From Rhodospirillales bacterium (GTDB lineage: Bacteria > Pseudomonadota > Alphaproteobacteria > Rhodospirillales > UBA2165): 64,000 nucleotides of DNA. The notes under the pieces are model-generated. The model saw nothing but the letters and a program-made list of their open reading frames with translations, did no database searches and was not told the origin of the DNA. The DNA is taken from contig JAJDXO010000028.1 of NCBI GenBank assembly GCA_022823235.1, forward strand, positions 41,287 through 105,286, read 5' to 3'. Below, in pieces: positions 17,447 to 27,173 of this stretch (its first letter is position 1; every line of letters begins with the position of its first letter). Made by a program: the position numbers and the translations under genes.

Positions 17447-19114
17447 ATGAACATGATGTACAAATACGACGAATTCGACCGGACCCTGGTCAACGAGCGG
17501 GTGGAGCAGTATCGGGATCAGGTCGCCCGCCGGGTGCGCGGTGAGCTGACCGAGGACGAGTTCCGGCCGCTCCGGCTGCGCAACGGCCTCTACATGCAGC
17601 TTCACGCCTATATGCTGCGGGTTGCCATTCCCTACGGGCTTCTGTCGTCGACGCAGCTCCGCAAGCTGGCCTTCATCGCCCGGGAATATGACCGGGGCTA
17701 CGGCCATTTCACCACCCGCCAGAACATCCAGTACAACTGGCCCAAGCTGGAGGATACGCCGGACATCCTGGCCCACCTCGCCGAGGTGGAGATGAACGCC
17801 ATCCAAACCAGCGGCAACGCCAACCGGAATGTCACCTCGGATCCCTTCGCCGGCGTCGCCCGGGACGAAATCGAGGATCCCCGGCCTTACGCCGAGATCA
17901 TCCGCCAGTTCATCACCCTTCACCCGGAATTTTCGTTCCTGCCGCGCAAGTTCAAGATCGCCGTCACCGCGGCCGAAACCGACCGGGCGGCGATCAACGT
18001 CCACGATATCGGCATCCGTATGGTGAAGAACGAAGCCGGCGACGTCGGCTTCAAGGTGCTGGTCGGCGGCGGGCTCGGACGCTCCCCCTTCATCGCCAAA
18101 ATGGTCCGCGGATTCCTGCCGAAGAATGAAATCCTCCGCTATTTGGAGGCCATCCTGCGGGTCTACAACATGGAAGGCCGGCGGGACAACATCTACAAGG
18201 CGCGGATCAAAATTCTGGTTCACGAACTGGGCGTCGAAACCTTCACCGAAAAGGTCGAGGCCGAATATGCCGATATGGAAGACGACGATCGTCTGACCCT
18301 GGATCAGGCGGAACTCGACCGCATCGAAGCGTTCTTCGCACCGCCGGACTACGAGGACCTGCCCGACGACGCGCCCGAGGTGATCGCGGCATCGGAGAAA
18401 GAGGCCGGTTTCGGGCAATGGCTCAACCGGAACGTGGTCGCCCACAAGCGACCGGGCTACGCCATCGTCAATCTGTCGCTGAAGCCGTTGGGCGAGGCGC
18501 CGGGTGACGCCACCGACGATCAGATGGATGCGGTGGCCGACTTGGCGGACGAGTTCAGCCTCGGCCACATCCGGGTGACCCACCGCCAAAACCTGGTCCT
18601 CGCCGATGTGCGCCAAAAGGACCTGCCCGAGTTGTGGAAGCGGCTGACGGACCTCGGGTTCGCCACCCCCAACATCGAAGCGATCGGCGACATCATCAGC
18701 TGCCCGGGCATGGATTTCTGTTCCCTGGCGACGGCGCGCTCGATTCCGGTCGCCATGCGCATCGCCGAACGGTTCAGGGAGATCGAGCGCCAGTCGGACA
18801 TCGGCGAACTTCGGATCAATATTTCCGGCTGCATCAATGCCTGCGGCCATCATCACGTCGGCCACATCGGCATCCTCGGGGTCGAGAAGAACGGCGAGGA
18901 GTTCTATCAGATCACCCTTGGCGGGTCGTCGGACACGGACGCCGACATCGGCAAGCGGGTCGGGCCCGCCTTCGCCTCCGAAGACGTGGTTAATGCCGTC
19001 GAGACGCTCGTCGACACCTATCGCGCCGAGCGCCGGGACGGCGAGCGGTTCCTCGACACCTACCGCCGGGTCGGTGACGAGCCCTTCAAGGACGCCCTCT
19101 ATGCCGCTCATTAG
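17447..19114 (+). CDS. cysI: Nitrite/sulfite reductase hemoprotein (assimilatory sulfite reductase, CysI-like)
   Basis: YGHFTTRQNIQYNWPKLEDTPDILAHLAEVEMNAIQTSGNANRNVTSDPFAG; ISCPGMDFCSLATARSI...INISGCINACGHHHVGHIGILG. Confidence 0.92.
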   Translation: MNMMYKYDEFDRTLVNERVEQYRDQVARRVRGELTEDEFRPLRLRNGLYMQLHAYMLRVAIPYGLLSSTQLRKLAFIAREYDRGYGHFTTRQNIQYNWPKLEDTPDILAHLAEVEMNAIQTSGNANRNVTSDPFAGVARDEIEDPRPYAEIIRQFITLHPEFSFLPRKFKIAVTAAETDRAAINVHDIGIRMVKNEAGDVGFKVLVGGGLGRSPFIAKMVRGFLPKNEILRYLEAILRVYNMEGRRDNIYKARIKILVHELGVETFTEKVEAEYADMEDDDRLTLDQAELDRIEAFFAPPDYEDLPDDAPEVIAASEKEAGFGQWLNRNVVAHKRPGYAIVNLSLKPLGEAPGDATDDQMDAVADLADEFSLGHIRVTHRQNLVLADVRQKDLPELWKRLTDLGFATPNIEAIGDIISCPGMDFCSLATARSIPVAMRIAERFREIERQSDIGELRINISGCINACGHHHVGHIGILGVEKNGEEFYQITLGGSSDTDADIGKRVGPAFASEDVVNAVETLVDTYRAERRDGERFLDTYRRVGDEPFKDALYAAH

Positions 19115-19595
19115 AGACAAGGCGCTTTCGGAGGACGAGTGGGTTTCCATCGGCGAGGAGGACCCGCTGCCCACCGACGGCTCACCGGTCATTGTCGGGC
19201 TCAAGTGCTGGCGGGATCGGGGCCAAGCCATCCGCGCCCACAATGGCCCGTTGGGCATCCGCCTGGACAGCGATGAAGCACCGGAGGAAATCGCGGAGGA
19301 CCTGGGACGCTTCGACCTGGTGGCCTTGAATTTTCCCAATTTCAATGACGGCCGGCCGTTTTCCCATGCCCGGCTGCTCCGCGAGCGCTATGGCTTCAAG
19401 GGCGAAATCCGCGCCATCGGCGACGTTCTCCAGGATCAGCTGTTTTTCATGCTGCGCTGCGGGTTCGACGCCTTCGAACTGAGGGAAGACAAGAACGTCG
19501 AGAGCGCCATCAAGGCGTTCGGCGATTACACCGTCGCCTACCAGCCCGGGTCGGACCATATGCCCGCCGCCTACAAGGCCCGCCTGAGGGGCTGA
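19101..19595 (+). CDS. DUF934 domain-containing protein
   Basis: MPLIRDKALSEDEWVSIGEEDPLP...VALNFPNFNDGRPFSHARLLRERYGFKGEIRAIGDVLQDQLFFMLRCGFDAFEL. Confidence 0.88.
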   Translation: MPLIRDKALSEDEWVSIGEEDPLPTDGSPVIVGLKCWRDRGQAIRAHNGPLGIRLDSDEAPEEIAEDLGRFDLVALNFPNFNDGRPFSHARLLRERYGFKGEIRAIGDVLQDQLFFMLRCGFDAFELREDKNVESAIKAFGDYTVAYQPGSDHMPAAYKARLRG

Positions 19596-19744
19596 TTCAG
19601 GCGCTGAATCAGGGGCTGAATCGGGCGCCGGCCCGCCCGGCCCGCGCCCGTGTCACCTAAACTCTTGACGCGCCCCTTCGAGTGGTTCATTTGATCCGCC
19701 CCCGGGCAATCGTCCGGGGCACCTCCTATCGAACGGGGCATATC

Positions 19745-20344
19745 GTGGAAGCTAAATCATCCAATCTGGTTGCCGTTCAGCACCGGGTTTCGAACGACGC
19801 ACGCTGGAAATCCAACGAACACAAGGGAGGGGTCTTGTGGTTTACGGGCCTGCCCGGTTCCGGCAAATCGACCCTGGCCATCAATCTCGAACAGCGCCTG
19901 TTCGACGAGGGATATCAGACCTACATGCTTGACGGCGACAACGTCCGCAACGGCCTCAACCGCGACCTCGGCTTTTCGCCCGAGGACCGGACGGAGAACA
20001 TCCGGCGGGTCGGCGAGATCGCCGCGTTGTTCGCCGAGGCCGGCACGGTCGTCGTCACCGCCTTCATCTCACCCTATCAGGCCGATCGCCACATGGCGCG
20101 GGATGCCGCGGGGGACGCCTTTCACGAGGTTTACATCAAAGCCGATGTCGCGACCTGTGAAGCTCGCGATCCAAAGGGGCACTACAAGAAGGCGCGCGCC
20201 GGCGAGATTCCGGAATTCACCGGTATTTCGGCACCCTATGAGACGCCTGAAAACGCCGAGTTGATCGTCGACACCATGTCGCACTCCGTCGAGGAATGCG
20301 TCGAACAATTGGCGAGCTACGTGGCCAAATCATTCAAGCTCTAG
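19745..20344 (+). CDS. cysC: Adenylyl-sulfate kinase
   Basis: GGVLWFTGLPGSGKSTLAINLEQRLFDEGYQTYMLDGDNVRNGLNRDLGFSPEDRTENIRRVGEIAALFAEAG...AFISPYQADR; GTG start at 19745, alternative upstream start 19682. Confidence 0.94.
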   Translation: MEAKSSNLVAVQHRVSNDARWKSNEHKGGVLWFTGLPGSGKSTLAINLEQRLFDEGYQTYMLDGDNVRNGLNRDLGFSPEDRTENIRRVGEIAALFAEAGTVVVTAFISPYQADRHMARDAAGDAFHEVYIKADVATCEARDPKGHYKKARAGEIPEFTGISAPYETPENAELIVDTMSHSVEECVEQLASYVAKSFKL

Positions 20345-20362
20345 GCTGCCGGACCAGGCCGC

Positions 20363-20755
20363 CTATTCCCAGCCGTCGGGGAACTCCCGGTCCACCGAAC
20401 GGTATCGGTACTGAATGCCGATGAAGGCCCCCTTCAGCGGCCTCAGGCAGGCCATGGACAGGACGAAGATCACCGGCGGCCAGACGACCATGTGGACCCA
20501 AGCGGGCGGCTGGTAGACCAGTTCCAGCCACGCCACCATGCCGGCGATAACGAACCCCAGAAACAGGATGATCAAGACCGCCGGACCGTCGGCGGCATCG
20601 TGTCCGCCGTAGTCCAATCCACAGACATCGCAGGTATCGGCGACCGTCAGGTAGCCGCGGAACAGCCGGCCCCGGGCGCAGCGCGGGCAGCGCCCGGCCA
20701 TGGCGGCGCGAATGGGACTGCGGGTGGCTTTCTCCGGCGGGAACGCCGTACTCAC
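20363..20755 (-). CDS. DUF983 domain-containing membrane protein
   Basis: AGRCPRCARGRLFRGYLTVADTCDVCGLDYGGHDAADGPAVLIILFLGFV; GTG start overlaps the ctaE stop (GTGA). Confidence 0.88.
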   Translation of the reverse strand: MSTAFPPEKATRSPIRAAMAGRCPRCARGRLFRGYLTVADTCDVCGLDYGGHDAADGPAVLIILFLGFVIAGMVAWLELVYQPPAWVHMVVWPPVIFVLSMACLRPLKGAFIGIQYRYRSVDREFPDGWE

Positions 20756-21573
20756 GGCTGCAGATGGCCGAGGGGCGACGATCCCCACCAGTAGACGTTA
20801 ATGAACAGGAACAGCCACACCACATCGACGAAGTGCCAGTACCAGGCCGCCGCCTCGAAACCCACGTGGTGATCCGGCTTGAAGTGGCCGTTGCGTCCGC
20901 GGAAGTAGCAAACCGTCAGGAACACCGCACCGATAAGCACATGGAAGCCGTGGAAACCCGTCGCCAGGAAGAAGGTCGAGGGGTAGATGCCGTCCTGCAG
21001 GCTGAACGCGGCGACCGAGTACTCGAAGATCTGGAATCCCAGGAAAATGAATCCGAGGATCACGGTGATCAGCGTGTAGTTGAGGAAACGGTCCCGGTCG
21101 TTCTCAATCAGCGCATGGTGGGCGATGGTCAGCGTCGCCCCCGAACTCAACAGGATCAGGGTATTGAGGAACGGAATATCCCAGGTGTGGAGAACCTCGA
21201 TCCCCTCGGGCGGCCACGCGCCCGCCACCAGGTTCAGGATCGGCAGGCTGGAATGGAAGAACGCCCAGAAGAAGGCGAAAAAGAACATCACCTCGGAGAC
21301 GATGAATAGCAGGAAGCTGATCCTCAGACCGACCTGCACCGGCGGCGTGTGAAGCCCGGGGGTCTCGGCCTCCAGGATGACGTCCTTGAACCACACCACC
21401 ATGGTGTACATCGTCAACACGACACCGAGGACGAATCCCCAGATAAAGCCGGTATGCATGTAGATGATTCCACCGACAGCCATCACCAGCGCGGAGACCG
21501 AGCCGACGATCGGCCAGGGGCTCGGATCGGCGACATGCCAATGATGGGTTTTGGAGGTTGCGTCACTTGCCAT
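20752..21573 (-). CDS. ctaE: Cytochrome c oxidase subunit III
   Basis: HHWHVADPSPWPIVGSVSALVMAVGGIIYMH...FFAFFWAFFHSSL...GFHGFHVLIGAVFLTVC...AAWYWHFVDVVWLFLFINVYWWG. Confidence 0.97.
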   Translation of the reverse strand: MASDATSKTHHWHVADPSPWPIVGSVSALVMAVGGIIYMHTGFIWGFVLGVVLTMYTMVVWFKDVILEAETPGLHTPPVQVGLRISFLLFIVSEVMFFFAFFWAFFHSSLPILNLVAGAWPPEGIEVLHTWDIPFLNTLILLSSGATLTIAHHALIENDRDRFLNYTLITVILGFIFLGFQIFEYSVAAFSLQDGIYPSTFFLATGFHGFHVLIGAVFLTVCYFRGRNGHFKPDHHVGFEAAAWYWHFVDVVWLFLFINVYWWGSSPLGHLQP

Positions 21574-21591
21574 GGATCGCTGTCCTTGTTC

Positions 21592-22212
21592 TTAACTCTT
21601 GCTGTCGGAGGCCGCCGAAGGGGCGCCCCGGTCCGCCTGTATCCGGGCCGCTTTCGATTGATCGTCGGCGGCGTAGAACGTGTATGAAAGCGTGATCGTC
21701 GAAACGTCCGCCGTATTGGCATCGGCCGCCATGTCGGGATCGACAAAGAAGGTGACCGGCATGACCACGGATTCGCCGGGTTTCAGCACCTGTTCGGTAA
21801 AGCAGAAGCACTGAATCTTATTGAAGTAAGGGCCCGCCTTGAACGGCGCCACATTGAACACCGCCGTTCCGACGACGGGTTTGTCGGACAGGTTGGTCGC
21901 CTCGTAGAAGACGAGCGCCTCCTGCCCCGGCTTTAGTTTGACGTTCGATTGAACCGGACGGAACCGCCACGGCAGCTGAATATTGACGTTGGCGTCGAAC
22001 TGCACCGTGATCAGCTTGTCGGCCATCCCGCGGGGCGCCGCGTCCGCCGTCCGGGTGGTGCCGCCGAAGCCGGTTATCTGACAGAACGTCCGATAAAGCG
22101 GCTCGGCGGCAAACGCCAAACCGACCATGCCCGCAACGAAAACCCAAAGCGACAGTGCGGTGGCGCGGTTGCCGCCGCGCCGCCGCCTGGGGATTTGCCG
22201 GCCTGCGCTCAA
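21592..22212 (-). CDS. ctaG: Cytochrome c oxidase assembly protein CtaG/Cox11
   Basis: PLYRTFCQITGFGGTTRTA...ATNLSDKPVVGTAVFNVAPFKAGPYFNKIQCFCFTEQVLKPGESVVMPVTFFVDP. Confidence 0.96.
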   Translation of the reverse strand: MSAGRQIPRRRRGGNRATALSLWVFVAGMVGLAFAAEPLYRTFCQITGFGGTTRTADAAPRGMADKLITVQFDANVNIQLPWRFRPVQSNVKLKPGQEALVFYEATNLSDKPVVGTAVFNVAPFKAGPYFNKIQCFCFTEQVLKPGESVVMPVTFFVDPDMAADANTADVSTITLSYTFYAADDQSKAARIQADRGAPSAASDSKS

Positions 22213-22221
22213 TCCCGTCTC

Positions 22222-23838
22222 CTATTCGGCCGGTTGCGGACGCATGTCCGGCGTCTGGTCGTGGGTGTGGAACGGCGCCGGCGACGGCACCTGCCATTCG
22301 AGCGTCGTCGCGCCCTCGCCCCACGGATTGGCCGGAGCCTTCTCGCCCGACCGCAGGGTCTGGATGACGATATAGAAGAACAGCAGCGAGGCAGCGAAAG
22401 AGATGTAGGCGCCGATGGAACTCACGAAGTTCCAGCCTGCATAGGCCTCCGGATAGTCCGGGATACGCCGCGGCATCCCGGCCATGCCCGAGAAGTGCTG
22501 CGGGAAGAACAGGATGTTGACGCCGATGAACATCAGCCAGAATTGGATCTTGCCCAGGCCCTCGTTGTACATCTTGCCGCACATCTTCGGGAACCAGTAG
22601 AAGAAGCCCGACAGGATGCCGAACGCCGCCGCGATCGACAGCACATAGTGGAAGTGCGCGATCACGAAATAGGTGTCGTGGAAGGCGATGTCGACGCCGG
22701 CGTTCGCCAGGGTGATGCCGGTCACGCCGCCGACCACGAACAGGAAGATAAAGCCCATGGCATAGAGCATCGGGGTCCGGAACTCGATGGACCCGCCCCA
22801 CATGGTCGCCAGCCAGGAGAAAATCTTCACGCCCGTCGGCACCGCGATCACCATGGTCGCAAGAACGAAGTACGCCCGCGTCTCGACGTTGAAGCCGACG
22901 GTAAACATGTGGTGCGCCCACACGATGAAGCCGATGAAGCCGATGGCCGCCATGGCGTAGGCCATGCCGAGATAGCCGAAGACCGGTTTCCTGGAGAACG
23001 TGGAGACCACATGGCTGATCACGCCGAACGCCGGAACGATCATGATGTACACCTCCGGGTGGCCGAAGAACCAGAACAGGTGCTGCCAGAAGATCGGATC
23101 GCCGCCGCCGGAAGCCTCGAAGAACGTGGTCCCGAAGTTGCGGTCGGTGAGCAGCATGGTCAGCGCGCCGGCGAGAACCGGAAGCGCCAGCAGCAGCAGT
23201 AACGCGGTCACCAGCATGGCCCAGATGAACAGCGGCATCCGGTGATAGGTCATGCCCGGCGCCCGCATATTCATGATGGTGGTGATGAAGTTGATGGCGC
23301 CGAGGATCGAAGAAGCACCCGCCACGTGAAGACTGAGGATCGCGAAGTCGACTGCGGCACCGCTATGGAAGGTCGCGTTCGATAACGGCGGATAGACCGT
23401 CCAGCCGGTCCCCGCGCCGCCGGCAACCAGGGCCGAGGTCATCAGCAGCAGAAGTCCGACCACCAGGAGCCAGAACGAAATATTGTTCATCCGCGGGAAC
23501 GCCATGTCCGGCGCACCGATCATCAACGGGATGAACCAGTTGCCGAACCCGCCGATGAGGGCCGGCATGACGAAGAAGAACACCATGACGAAGCCATGGG
23601 CGGTCACCAGGACGTTGTAGAACTGCAGGTCCTCGATGTACTGCAGGCCCGGCGACTGAAGTTCCAGCCGGATCATAAACGAGAACACGCCGCCAATGAG
23701 CACCGAGACCATCGCCGCGACGAGGTAAAGCGTTCCGATATCCTTGTGGTTGGTCGAATAGACCCAGCGGCGCCAGCCTGCCGGCGCGCCATGATGGTCA
23801 TCGTGGCCGTGATCGTGTGCGGCTGCGGCATCAGACAT
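22222..23838 (-). CDS. ctaD: Cytochrome c oxidase subunit I
   Basis: Full heme-copper oxidase subunit I incl. [44 protein letters not shown]. Confidence 0.98.
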   Translation of the reverse strand: MSDAAAAHDHGHDDHHGAPAGWRRWVYSTNHKDIGTLYLVAAMVSVLIGGVFSFMIRLELQSPGLQYIEDLQFYNVLVTAHGFVMVFFFVMPALIGGFGNWFIPLMIGAPDMAFPRMNNISFWLLVVGLLLLMTSALVAGGAGTGWTVYPPLSNATFHSGAAVDFAILSLHVAGASSILGAINFITTIMNMRAPGMTYHRMPLFIWAMLVTALLLLLALPVLAGALTMLLTDRNFGTTFFEASGGGDPIFWQHLFWFFGHPEVYIMIVPAFGVISHVVSTFSRKPVFGYLGMAYAMAAIGFIGFIVWAHHMFTVGFNVETRAYFVLATMVIAVPTGVKIFSWLATMWGGSIEFRTPMLYAMGFIFLFVVGGVTGITLANAGVDIAFHDTYFVIAHFHYVLSIAAAFGILSGFFYWFPKMCGKMYNEGLGKIQFWLMFIGVNILFFPQHFSGMAGMPRRIPDYPEAYAGWNFVSSIGAYISFAASLLFFYIVIQTLRSGEKAPANPWGEGATTLEWQVPSPAPFHTHDQTPDMRPQPAE

Positions 23839-23869
23839 GGATATTCCTCTCTTCTATCTCCGGCCGCGC

Positions 23870-24733
23870 CTACCGGCCTGCGGTGGCGGGCCGAGCGCCG
23901 ACCCGGGCGACATCGACCGCCGGTTCATCGACACGGGCGAACTCTTCCTTGGCCTTTTCCACCCAGGCCGCGAAATCAGCCTTGGAAACGATGTCCACGG
24001 CGATGGGCATGTATCCGTGATTGACGCCGCACAACTCGGAGCACTGACCGTAATATGTCCCCATGTGCTCGGAGGGAACTTCGATCCAGGCTTCGTTGAT
24101 GCGTCCCGGCACCGTATCCATTTTGACCCCGAAGGACGGGATCGCCCAGTTGTGGAGCACGTCGTTGGCGGTGAACAGCAGCCTGATGCTGGTGTCCGCC
24201 GGCAGCACCACGTGGTTGTCCACCTCGAGCAGGTAGAGCGACTTCTTATCGTCCGGCAGATCTTCCTTCTGGGTCAGATTGGCGTCGAAAGTGAAGTTGC
24301 CGTGATCGGGATATTCGTAGCTCCAGAACCACTGATTGCCGATGATTTTCAGGGTCATTTCCGGGTTCTGGGCCTTGTCCATGGTGAACAGCAGCTTCAT
24401 CGACGGCACTGCGATGACCACCAGGATAATGATTGGAACGACCGTCCAAATGACCTCCAGCGGCGCGTTGTGCGTGGTCTTGGACGGAACCGGGTTCGCC
24501 TTCGCGTTGAACTTGATGACGATGTACAGCATCAGCGCCAGGACCAATATGACGATGGCGACCTCGATCACCAGCAGCCAGTTGTGAAACCAAATGATTT
24601 CTTCCATCACCGGCGTCGCCGCCTTCTGGAAATTCATCTGCCACGGATGAGGTTGCTGCGCCATGGCGCCGGCGGACGTAAACAGCCCAACAGCGAATAC
24701 GGCGGCCATGGAAATCCAACGGGACATTTTCAT
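23870..24733 (-). CDS. ctaC: Cytochrome c oxidase subunit II
   Basis: MKMSRWISMAAVFAVGLFTSAGAMAQ...; CuA region YYGQCSELCGVNHGYMPI. Confidence 0.97.
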   Translation of the reverse strand: MKMSRWISMAAVFAVGLFTSAGAMAQQPHPWQMNFQKAATPVMEEIIWFHNWLLVIEVAIVILVLALMLYIVIKFNAKANPVPSKTTHNAPLEVIWTVVPIIILVVIAVPSMKLLFTMDKAQNPEMTLKIIGNQWFWSYEYPDHGNFTFDANLTQKEDLPDDKKSLYLLEVDNHVVLPADTSIRLLFTANDVLHNWAIPSFGVKMDTVPGRINEAWIEVPSEHMGTYYGQCSELCGVNHGYMPIAVDIVSKADFAAWVEKAKEEFARVDEPAVDVARVGARPATAGR

Positions 24734-25144
24734 GTAATTGCGGTTCCTCGGTTGAATGGTGCAGGCGCATTTGCGACGGGACGATAGTCCCGGAATCCAA
24801 TAATATTCTTCCGAAACTGGATCAGCCGATGCGTCCTTCCAGACATCTTTCGGCGCCCCGAACGGGCGCCCCTCCTTGATCATCCCTATACCCGATATGA
24901 CCGGGGTGGTAAAGGATATCCACGCCAGGAGAAATGGGAATATTCGGCGGAAATTCAAGCGTTTTGGCGAGCCGGCGGCAATTGTGCGAGGTTCCGGCCG
25001 GGTTGGCGCGCGGCCATCGGTTGCTCCGCCCGATGGCCGGTGCTACATCTCGCCTCCCCGAGACATCATCAGGCCTCCCGTTGGACGGTCCGTTGCTGTT
25101 CCGGCGCCGTATCCGTCGACAATCATCGAAAGAGTGACCGACCC

Positions 25145-25246
25145 GTGACGCCCCGCTCCAAGCAAATCGTGTTCGCCGTTATTCTTGCGCTCGCCGCCAT
25201 CGGCATGTTCGCGGCGACGGTGATCAAGACCGGCTGGTTCTCTTAA
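25145..25246 (+). CDS. Small (33 aa) single-TM protein in the oxidase cluster
   Basis: GTG-started ORF MTPRSKQIVFAVILALAAIGMFAATVIKTGWFS, 16 bp upstream of the DUF420 gene. Confidence 0.55.
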   Translation: MTPRSKQIVFAVILALAAIGMFAATVIKTGWFS

Positions 25247-25261
25247 GGGACCCGGACGCGC

Positions 25262-25699
25262 ATGGCGATCCAGGTCCTTCCCCACTTGAACGCCGGCCTG
25301 AACGCCGTTGCAACGATCCTGCTGCTGGTCGGGTTTATCCTAATCCGCGGCGGCCGGAGGGACGCCCATCGCGCCGTCATGATCGCCGCCGGCTGCGTGT
25401 CGGGCGTGTTCCTGATCAGCTACGTAACGCTGCGGTTCTTTGCGCCCATATTCGAATTCCAGGGTGAAGGGCCGGTGCGTATCTTCTATTTCACGCTGCT
25501 CGCCACCCACGTCGTGCTTGCCATAACCATCGTGCCGATGGTGCTGATGACGGTGTGGCGGGCCTTTCGCGGCAACTTCGACGGCCACCGCGCCGTTGCC
25601 CGCTGGACGTGGCCGGTCTGGATGTATGTCTCGGTTTCGGGCATCGCGGTGTACGTGATGCTCTATCAGATCCACCCCGTCCAAACCGCCGGCCTCTGA
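25262..25699 (+). CDS. DUF420 domain membrane protein (CtaM-like)
   Basis: MAIQVLPHLNAGLNAVATILLLVGFILIRGGRRDAHRAVMIAA...FYFTLLATHVVLAITIVPMVL...HRAVARWTWPVWMYVSVSGIAVYVMLYQ. Confidence 0.88.
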   Translation: MAIQVLPHLNAGLNAVATILLLVGFILIRGGRRDAHRAVMIAAGCVSGVFLISYVTLRFFAPIFEFQGEGPVRIFYFTLLATHVVLAITIVPMVLMTVWRAFRGNFDGHRAVARWTWPVWMYVSVSGIAVYVMLYQIHPVQTAGL

Positions 25700-25711
25700 G
25701 GGCCGCCGCCG

Positions 25712-27130
25712 ATGTTGATGGCGCCCGCCTTCGAGACCCTGCCGCAAGGAAGCGGTCGCCGGCTGATGCGCGGCTGGGCGGCGCTCGCGGTGGCATCCCT
25801 GGCCTTGGCCGGCCTGTTCGCCGTACTGCTGGTGCTGTCCAGAATGCCGGTTGTCTCCGAAATGGTGCCGTGGCCCGCGGCCTTTTTCGAAAAGGGACTG
25901 GTCGCCCATGTCGCCCTGTCCTTCGCCGTCTGGTTCCTCGCCGTCCTCGCCTGCTTCGCCCAATGGGTGGCCGCCTCTTCACCGGCCGGCGGCCGCACCC
26001 AGCGGCTGGGCGAGGCGGGATTGGTACTGGCCGTCATTGGGACGGTGGCGATTATCACCCCGGCCTTCTTCGACGGCGAGCCGACCCTCAATAATTATAT
26101 TCCGGTGATCATCGATCCGGTTTTCTATGGCGGGCTGGTCCTGTTCGGCCTCGGCATCCTGATTGCCGTACTGCGCATGCTGATGGCCTTTGCCCGGGGC
26201 CCCAATCTGCTGGGCGCCGGCACGCCGCTGATCATGACCGCCGGAATATTGTTCGTTGCCTCAATGGCGGGGTTCGTGCTGGCGGCGTTGCGCCTCGACG
26301 GGGTTCCCGTCGACCACGATTTCAATGAGCGCCTGATGTGGGGCGGCGGCCATATGCTGCAGTTCGTCAATCTGGCGATGATGCTGACCGCCTGGGGGCT
26401 GCTCGCCGAAACCATGGCCGCCGGTTCGTTGGCCGGTCTCCGGCTTAACCGGTGGGCCGCCGGCCTGGCCTTCGTCGGCGGCCTGGCGGGGATTGGGTTC
26501 TTCGGCATATTCGATATTCAGACCGGGGAATTCCTCCAGGCCTTCACCGATCTCCAGTATGCCCTCGCCCCGCCGGCGCTGCTGTTTCTCGGCGGGGCCG
26601 CCTGGGCCGGCTGGCGGCGGCGCGACGCCGTCGATTGGACGGGGGTCGCGGGCCTGAGCCTCATCAGCTCGGTTATACTGTTCGCCGTCGGCGGCGCCTT
26701 CGGCTTGTTCGTCGACGGCGCCGATACGCGAACGCCCGCTCACTATCATGGGGTGATCGGCGGCATCAATCTCGCCTTCGTGGGGCTGTTCTATACCCGC
26801 TTCCTGCCGCTGGCCGGCCGGGACGCGGGTTCGGCCAAACTGGCCTCCTGGCAGATCGTAATTTATGCCGTCGGCCAGCTGCTGTTCGTCGCCGGCATGT
26901 TTGCCGCCGGCGGCATGGGCCAGGCGCGCAAGGTCGCGGGCGTCGGTTTCGATCCCGACACGGCCGCCGGCAAGCTGGCCGCCGGCATACAGTCGGGCGG
27001 CGGCGGCCTCGCCATCGTCGGCGGCGTGCTGTTCATTTACATCGCCGCGAAGGCGCTGCTCGGGGGAAATAAAACCTCGGGCCCTGAGCAAAAAGGGGAT
27101 GCGGAAACGCCGTCCCAAAGTGTAGGTTAG
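25712..27130 (+). CDS. Polytopic membrane protein distantly resembling heme-copper oxidase subunit I (cbb3/NorB-like)
   Basis: TM-embedded His in VAHVALSFAVWF, RLMWGGGHMLQFVNL, PAHYHGVIGGINLAFVGLFY; next to DUF420 and ctaB. Confidence 0.7.
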   Translation: MLMAPAFETLPQGSGRRLMRGWAALAVASLALAGLFAVLLVLSRMPVVSEMVPWPAAFFEKGLVAHVALSFAVWFLAVLACFAQWVAASSPAGGRTQRLGEAGLVLAVIGTVAIITPAFFDGEPTLNNYIPVIIDPVFYGGLVLFGLGILIAVLRMLMAFARGPNLLGAGTPLIMTAGILFVASMAGFVLAALRLDGVPVDHDFNERLMWGGGHMLQFVNLAMMLTAWGLLAETMAAGSLAGLRLNRWAAGLAFVGGLAGIGFFGIFDIQTGEFLQAFTDLQYALAPPALLFLGGAAWAGWRRRDAVDWTGVAGLSLISSVILFAVGGAFGLFVDGADTRTPAHYHGVIGGINLAFVGLFYTRFLPLAGRDAGSAKLASWQIVIYAVGQLLFVAGMFAAGGMGQARKVAGVGFDPDTAAGKLAAGIQSGGGGLAIVGGVLFIYIAAKALLGGNKTSGPEQKGDAETPSQSVG

Positions 27131-27173
27131 CCGCGCCGTTGTTTCTTCACTCGATGATCACCACATATCAAAG

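Noticed and set aside
17432-19345. 637-aa minus-strand ORF opposite the sulfite reductase
   Set aside because: Shadow ORF caused by high GC3; plus-strand frame encodes an unmistakable CysI-like protein
19591-19630. Three ggctgaatc-like direct repeats after DUF934
   Set aside because: Very short, imperfect, at a gene end; no functional context
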